Shown here one piece after another: positions 5,380 through 8,691 of a stretch of 8,691 bases of DNA. Position 1 is the stretch's first letter. Each line of letters opens with the position of its first letter. The DNA comes from an uncultured euryarchaeote (GTDB lineage: Archaea; Thermoplasmatota; Thermoplasmata; UBA10834), in NCBI GenBank assembly GCA_937872085.1, contig CALMQK010000020.1, positions 1 to 8,691 on the forward strand, given 5' to 3'. Under the pieces are notes generated by a model. It made no database searches. It saw only the letters and a list, made by a program, of their open reading frames with translations, and had not been told where the DNA came from. The translations under genes were made by a program, and so were the position numbers.

Positions 5380-5925
5380 ATGTTGCCAACGGACGACCTG
5401 ATGAACGAGCACCGAGTAATCGAGAGAATGCTTGGGATACTGACCAAAGCGAGCAACAGACTCGAGAAGGGGCAGGACATCGACCCGGGGCTTTACGTCG
5501 GCGCAGTGGATTTCCTGAAGAACTTCGCCGACAAGTGCCATCACACAAAGGAGGAGAAGCTGCTCTTCGAGAAGATGATGGAGAGGGGAGTCTCAGGCGA
5601 GGTCGGCCCCATCGCAGTCATGATGAGAGAGCACCAGGATGGCAGGGCGCATGTCAAGAGTCTCGACAAGTTTTCGAAGGAGAAGATGTCGAAGACCACC
5701 AGAGAAGGGCTGATCAAGTCTTCGCGCGCCTACGTGGACCTGCTCTCGAAGCACATCCAGAAAGAGGACAATGTCCTCTATCCGTTGGCAAATCAGATCC
5801 TCGACAAGGAGGACCAGAAGGAACTCGAGAAGGGGTTCGAGGAAGTCGAGGAGAAAGTGATGGGACCAGGCGTCCACGAGAGGTATCACCGCATGATTGA
5901 GGAGTGGGAAGAGAGGTTCGACTGA
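5380..5925 (+). CDS. Hemerythrin-like HHE-domain protein
   Basis: This is a predicted cytoplasmic four-helix-bundle protein with a di-iron site, of the class that binds O2, senses oxygen or iron, or detoxifies reactive species. From ATG 5380 it has 181 residues. Candidate ligands follow the HHE pattern: His11 (MNEHR), His54/His55 with Glu58/Glu59 (HHTKEE), His85 (MREHQDGR) and His125 with Glu129/Asp130 (HIQKED). The second His of the classical HxxxH helix is replaced by Arg89. This leaves a 4-His/2-acid set resembling the FBXL5-type hemerythrin fold rather than myohemerythrin. A Glu/Lys-rich tail with His166 and His170 follows. Start choice: AGGAG (5364-5368) is well spaced for ATG 5380 and too close for ATG 5371. 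The frame also extends back to TTG 5299, at the predicted transcription start, but those extra 27 residues do not look like the family. It sits between the aminotransferases and the aldehyde dehydrogenase; its link to them is unknown. Confidence 0.88.
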   Translation: MLPTDDLMNEHRVIERMLGILTKASNRLEKGQDIDPGLYVGAVDFLKNFADKCHHTKEEKLLFEKMMERGVSGEVGPIAVMMREHQDGRAHVKSLDKFSKEKMSKTTREGLIKSSRAYVDLLSKHIQKEDNVLYPLANQILDKEDQKELEKGFEEVEEKVMGPGVHERYHRMIEEWEERFD

Positions 5926-6255
5926 CGCATCCTTTGAAGGTATCTGCTTGCCGTGGGGCGCCGACTCCATCTATGAGTCAGTCCCCGTTCAGGGCACCAT
6001 AAGGTATTATATCGGGGAGCACATTCCGGCGGTCAAGGCCATGACTTGCTGACGTATCTGCAGATTTGGGCCCGAAAAGCTGAACATCTTCCAAACGGAA
6101 GGATAGAATGCAGAACGGAATAGGGGGTAGCGGGCAGTTTTGCCTAGGGAGCCCGAGGCTAATGCGCGCCCTTGATTGGTCGTTGGTTATGGCCGGCAAA
6201 GATGCGTCTGATATGGCCGCGTTGCGGCGATACTCGCACAGGGAGGACAGATAGA
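5926..6255. other. 330-base intergenic region, possibly a structured leader or small RNA
   Basis: I see no convincing protein gene, tRNA or known riboswitch here. It contains an inverted repeat GACTC/GAGTC (5963-5967, 5975-5979), a TATA-like TATTATAT (6005-6012), a hairpin CTTCC-AAAC-GGAAG (6088-6101) and a stem CGGGC/GCCCG (6131-6135, 6151-6155) enclosing GGCA-GTTT-TGCC (6133-6144). Transcription from the TATA-like site would give a leader of about 220 bases ahead of the aldehyde dehydrogenase, or a separate small RNA. Confidence 0.35.
6242..6246 (+). promoter_or_regulatory. Ribosome binding site fixing the aldehyde dehydrogenase start
   Basis: GGAGG lies 9 bases before ATG 6256 and is the best ribosome site in the window. 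It rules against the longer in-frame TTG start at 6172, whose extra 28 residues (Trp/Arg-rich) are unlike the family. Confidence 0.75.
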
Positions 6256-7737
6256 ATGGCACTCTTAACTGAAGTGAAGAAGGACTGGGGAACGCTGAAG
6301 AACTACGTGAACGGAGAATGGATCGATTCCGATTCTGGCAAAGTGATCGACATAGAGAACCCATCCACTGGAGCGACTGTCGGGAAAGTGCCGATGTCCA
6401 CCCGAGAGGAGACGAAGGCGGCAATCGATGCGGCTCACGAGGCCTGGTGGGCGTGGAGGGAGACGCCTCCGATCACGCGGGCGCGGCTGATGTTCAAGCT
6501 GAAGGAACTCATGGAACAGCACTTCGAGGACGTTGCGAGGATAATGGTCCAGGAGCAGGGCAAGACGATCGATGAAGCCCGAGGCGAGACGAGAAGGACG
6601 ATCGAGAACGTCGAGGTGGCTGCTGGCGTACCCTCTCTCATGATGGGGTACAACCTCGAGGACGGAGCTGCTCAGGGCATAGACGAGGACGCCGTGATAT
6701 CGCCCCTCGGCGTCTTTGCGGCGATCTGCCCGTTCAACTTCCCAGCCATGATACCATACTGGTTCTGGCCGTACGCGGTCGCCTCCGGGAACACATACAT
6801 ACTCAAGCCATCCAGCCAGGTGCCCATCACCCAGAACTACCTGACCAAGTTGGTGGAGGAGGCCGGGTTCCCGCCGGGCGTGCTCAACCTCGTCAACGGC
6901 AGTCATGAGGTGTCGGATACGCTCATGGAGCATCCGAAGGTGAAGGGAATATCCTTCGTGGGCTCGACCCCTGTCGCGAAATACATCTACAAGCACTCCG
7001 CGGAGAACGGGAAGAGGGTCCAGGCCCAGGGAGGCGCGAAGAACTCCCTTGTCGTGATGCCTGACGCGGTCCTCGACCGGACGGTCCCGAACATGCTCGC
7101 GTCGTACTACGGTTGCGCGGGTCAGAGATGCCTTGCGGGATCGAACCTGATTGCGGTCGGAGATATCGCCGATCCCCTGCTGAAGAGATGGATGGAAGCG
7201 TCTAAGAAGATGAAGATGGGGTATGGCATGGATGAGAGCGTCAACATGGGGCCAGTCATCTCCGCCAAGGCCAAGAAGAAGGTCTTAGAGCTGATCGACT
7301 CCGCTGAGAAGGAGGGCGCCAAGATCATCCTCGACGGCAGGAATGCCAAGGTGCCTGGCTACGAGAACGGCCATTTCGTCGGCCCGACGGTGATCGATCA
7401 GGTGACGCCTGACATGAGGGTCGCGAAGGAAGAGATATTCGGGCCGGTGGTGCAGTACATGAGGATGAACAGCATGGACGAGGCGCTCGATTTCATCGAT
7501 TCGAGCCCGTTCGGCAACGCCGCGTCCATATATACCTCAAGCGGCAAGTCGGCCCGCGAGTTCAGGTACAGGTGCCAGTGCGGCAACATCGGCATCAACG
7601 TGGGGATCGTCGCCGCCATGGCGTACTTCCCGTTCGCGGGGTACAAGGACTCGTTCTTCGGGGATCTCCACGGCCAGGGCCAGGACGCCATCAAGTTCTT
7701 CACGGACAGGAAGGTAGTGATTACTAGGTGGTTCTGA
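6256..7737 (+). CDS. mmsA: CoA-acylating (methyl)malonate-semialdehyde dehydrogenase-type ALDH
   Basis: Oxidises a semialdehyde with NAD+ and CoA to an acyl-CoA; MmsA proper converts methylmalonate or malonate semialdehyde to propionyl- or acetyl-CoA with loss of CO2. The 493-residue protein shows YVNGEWIDSDSG, CPFNFPAMIPYWFWP with Asn161, ILKPS with Lys184, LVNGSHEVSDTL, ISFVGSTPVAKYIYKH, VQAQGGAKNSLVVMPDA, the catalytic Cys292 in GCAGQRCLAG, EEIFGPV with Glu393 and INVGIVAAMAYFPFAGYKDSFFGDLHG. The general-base Glu of hydrolytic ALDHs is replaced by Ala257, as in the CoA-dependent MmsA branch, where it is VQALGG; here Leu is Gln258. Start is set by GGAGG at 6242. Its stop overlaps the next ATG. 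Together with the upstream aminotransferases it fits conversion of an omega-amino acid to an acyl-CoA. Exact substrate is unproven; valine or propionate metabolism are alternatives. Confidence 0.92.
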   Translation: MALLTEVKKDWGTLKNYVNGEWIDSDSGKVIDIENPSTGATVGKVPMSTREETKAAIDAAHEAWWAWRETPPITRARLMFKLKELMEQHFEDVARIMVQEQGKTIDEARGETRRTIENVEVAAGVPSLMMGYNLEDGAAQGIDEDAVISPLGVFAAICPFNFPAMIPYWFWPYAVASGNTYILKPSSQVPITQNYLTKLVEEAGFPPGVLNLVNGSHEVSDTLMEHPKVKGISFVGSTPVAKYIYKHSAENGKRVQAQGGAKNSLVVMPDAVLDRTVPNMLASYYGCAGQRCLAGSNLIAVGDIADPLLKRWMEASKKMKMGYGMDESVNMGPVISAKAKKKVLELIDSAEKEGAKIILDGRNAKVPGYENGHFVGPTVIDQVTPDMRVAKEEIFGPVVQYMRMNSMDEALDFIDSSPFGNAASIYTSSGKSAREFRYRCQCGNIGINVGIVAAMAYFPFAGYKDSFFGDLHGQGQDAIKFFTDRKVVITRWF

Positions 7738-8186
7738 TGGTCGAGTGTGATTTCCCTGAGTGCACCACCTTTGGCGCGGTCATCCGGTTCGGAATCGAGC
7801 TGGAGAAGGGGACCGCAGCCATCTACGAGGAGCTCGGGAATGATCCAAGGCTCGCGAAGGGGCAGGAGACCTTCAAGATGCTCGGGGCCGCTCACAAGAA
7901 GCGCGGGACCCTGCTGGAGGACACAAGAAGGGAGAAGCTGAACGAGATGATCCTCGAGCCGATCCAGGAGATGAGGGGGCAGAAGTACATCATCGACACC
8001 AAGGTCCCGCCCGGCATGGACCTGAAAGCGGCCGCCAAGTTCGCATCGATGGCCGAGGGGAGGTCGTCTGGCTTCTACTTGGACGCTTCGAGTGTCGCCA
8101 AGATGCTGCTCGCAGAGGCCGCCCGGATAATGGAGCGGCTCGGCAAGGAGAACCTTTCCAACAAGGCGAAACTCGAAGCCCTCTGA
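7737..8186 (+). CDS. Small ferritin/rubrerythrin-like-fold protein, translationally coupled to the aldehyde dehydrogenase
   Basis: I do not recognise a named family. The 149-residue protein reads as a mostly helical bundle. Helix 1 (about 13-33; IRFGIELEKGTAAIYEEL) matches the rubrerythrin/ferritin-like pattern ending in YEEL. Helix 2 (about 43-70; FKMLGAAHKKRGTLLED) and helices 3 and 4 (about 95-138) follow. The metal-ligand pattern looks eroded. The ExxH of helix 2 reads GxxH (Gly50, His53), and that of helix 4 reads ExxR (Glu127, Arg130). Cys4 and Cys9 form a CX4C pair near the N-terminus. The start ATG overlaps the upstream stop as TGATG, with AGGTGGT (7726-7732) as ribosome site, so the two proteins are probably made together. 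A subunit, chaperone or electron-transfer role for the dehydrogenase is inference. A GTG start at 7728 is possible but less likely. Confidence 0.75.
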   Translation: MVECDFPECTTFGAVIRFGIELEKGTAAIYEELGNDPRLAKGQETFKMLGAAHKKRGTLLEDTRREKLNEMILEPIQEMRGQKYIIDTKVPPGMDLKAAAKFASMAEGRSSGFYLDASSVAKMLLAEAARIMERLGKENLSNKAKLEAL

Positions 8187-8203
8187 ACAAACCCATTCCA
8201 CAA

Positions 8204-8223
8204 TCCTCTTTTCGTTCTTCTTC
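8204..8223 (+). terminator. T-rich terminator after the dehydrogenase/ferritin-like pair
   Basis: A pyrimidine-rich run with TTTT and repeated TTCTTC begins 18 bases after the stop at 8186. U-rich tracts without a stable stem are the usual archaeal termination signal, so transcription from 6256-8186 probably ends here. Confidence 0.5.
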
Positions 8224-8268
8224 GGGACACGCCATCTCGATCTCATTCAGCCTGCCGTCGGGCGGTCG

Positions 8269-8285
8269 CGTGAAGGTCATTCACG
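8269..8285. repeat. 17-base inverted repeat in the intergenic region
   Basis: CGTGAA-GGTCA-TTCACG has perfect 6-base arms with a 5-base centre. It lies between the terminator and the convergent membrane-protein gene. It may be a terminator hairpin readable from both strands or a protein-binding site. Confidence 0.35.
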
Positions 8286-8352
8286 TTGCGCTATCTGTGA
8301 CCACGCCTGGACTGCCGTGATAGGCGGACACTGTGCTGACTCTCAGGCGCTC

Positions 8353-8384
8353 CTGCTGTCTAGCAGAGAGGAAGAAGTCCCTCT
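8353..8384 (-). terminator. Adjacent hairpins downstream of the minus-strand membrane gene
   Basis: Two stems lie side by side: CTGCT-GTCT-AGCAG (8353-8366) and AGAGG/CCTCT (8367-8371 with 8380-8384). On the minus strand they come about 20-50 bases after the stop of the membrane protein, and that strand is rich in T and C here (TTCTTCCTCTC). This fits a 3' end for that gene. Confidence 0.35.
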
Positions 8385-8401
8385 GCCCTTGGCGACCCGC
8401 C

Positions 8402-8691
8402 CTATTCTCGTGAGAATATGTCGCTGTACAGCTTCCTTGAGGCCGCTATGCCCAGCGCGATAATCACAGCCGGCAATGCGAAGGTCCAGAGATCTGTCAT
8501 TTGCGAAGTCCCGAGCAGTGCGTGGGACAGGTAGATGCCTCCCTGGTGGAACGGGGAGAACGCGGCGATCCCGCCGTAGCTTTCGTTGAGGTCCTTCCAC
8601 ATCGTGCTCTTCGTCCAGTTCTCCAAGATGTAGGCCGCCCACCAGAACACGGTCGTCGTCGCGACCAGCGAGAGGTAGAGGAAGTTTCGCG
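8402..8691 (-). CDS. Membrane protein, C-terminal part (5' end beyond window); possibly ABC-2-type permease
   Basis: The frame stays open to the right edge, so the GTG at 8650 is probably internal and the gene starts outside the window. About 95 residues are visible. One hydrophobic segment begins NFLYLSLVATTTVFWWAAYIL and is followed by a polar stretch (ENWTKSTMWKDLNESYGG). A second segment begins DLWTFALPAVIIALGIAAS, and the protein ends in a short charged tail (RKLYSDIFSRE). The order SPFH, then a small LLG segment, then a last helix and a short charged end resembles the C-terminus of ABC-2-type transporter permeases, but this is weak. It converges on the ferritin-like gene, with 215 bases of intergenic DNA between. 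Confidence 0.6.
   Translation of the reverse strand, partial: RNFLYLSLVATTTVFWWAAYILENWTKSTMWKDLNESYGGIAAFSPFHQGGIYLSHALLGTSQMTDLWTFALPAVIIALGIAASRKLYSDIFSRE

Noticed and set aside
6060..6160. Possible tRNA, C/D box RNA or known riboswitch in the gap
   Set aside because: No T-loop GGTTCGA-type sequence, no RTGATGA/CTGA box pair in the right arrangement and no familiar riboswitch core could be seen.
6172..6255. Longer start for the aldehyde dehydrogenase at a TTG
   Set aside because: The extra residues are unlike the family, and a strong GGAGG is correctly placed for ATG 6256.
5978..6424. 148-residue minus-strand frame covering the gap before the dehydrogenase
   Set aside because: Half of it is antisense to the dehydrogenase start. 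The Ser/Arg/Leu-rich product has no motif and no clear ribosome site, so it does not explain the gap.
7398..8246. 282-residue open frame on the minus strand across the dehydrogenase end and the ferritin-like gene
   Set aside because: It is antisense to two well-supported genes, with no motif of its own and no good ribosome site.
8404..8417. ATTCTC-GT-GAGAAT, same layout as the palindrome at 5289-5302 (6-base arms around GT)
   Set aside because: The arm sequences differ and it lies at the very end of a coding region, so the shared layout is probably coincidence.

Overview
The window looks like a piece of an archaeal chromosome, most probably a GC-rich euryarchaeal lineage such as Thermoplasmatota (the phylum is inference; the domain is secure). 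The evidence is a family-B DNA polymerase tail, a eukaryote/archaea-type ribosomal protein eL15, TATA-box promoters placed upstream of genes, GGAGG/GGTGA-type ribosome binding sites and several TTG/GTG starts. Genes are densely packed. I see no insertion sequence, CRISPR array, tRNA or rRNA.

Left part (1-2400), information processing: the 3' end of a DNA polymerase B gene (2-631, +), then ribosomal protein eL15 (782-1498, +) with its own TATA box, a hairpin in its leader and an unusual Ala/Lys/Pro-rich N-terminal extension. Its stop codon overlaps that of a convergent gene (1495-2352, -). That gene is a ThiI-type tRNA sulfurtransferase relative whose ATP-binding PP-loop motif has been lost and whose catalytic domain is shortened.

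Middle and right part (2400-8200, all +), a metabolic cluster: two tandem paralogous class-III PLP aminotransferases (2465-3823 and 3899-5254), a hemerythrin-like HHE protein (5380-5925), a CoA-acylating aldehyde dehydrogenase of the methylmalonate/malonate-semialdehyde type (6256-7737), and a small ferritin-like-fold protein (7737-8186) whose start overlaps the dehydrogenase stop as TGATG. The simplest reading is deamination of an omega-amino acid (GABA, beta-alanine or similar) to a semialdehyde, followed by oxidation to an acyl-CoA. Two four-helix-type, potentially metal-binding proteins are interleaved with these enzymes and their role is unknown. Spacing and promoter-like sites suggest at least four transcription units rather than one operon. 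The second aminotransferase and the HHE gene share an 11-base promoter element, and the HHE leader can fold to hide its ribosome binding site.

Right edge (8187-8691): an intergenic stretch with a T-rich terminator and several inverted repeats, then the C-terminal part of a membrane protein on the minus strand (8402 to the window end), possibly an ABC-2-type permease. The points most worth a second look are the inactivated ThiI-like protein, the cysteine motif shared by both aminotransferases, the aminotransferase/HHE/acylating-dehydrogenase/ferritin-like gene set, and the HHE leader hairpin.
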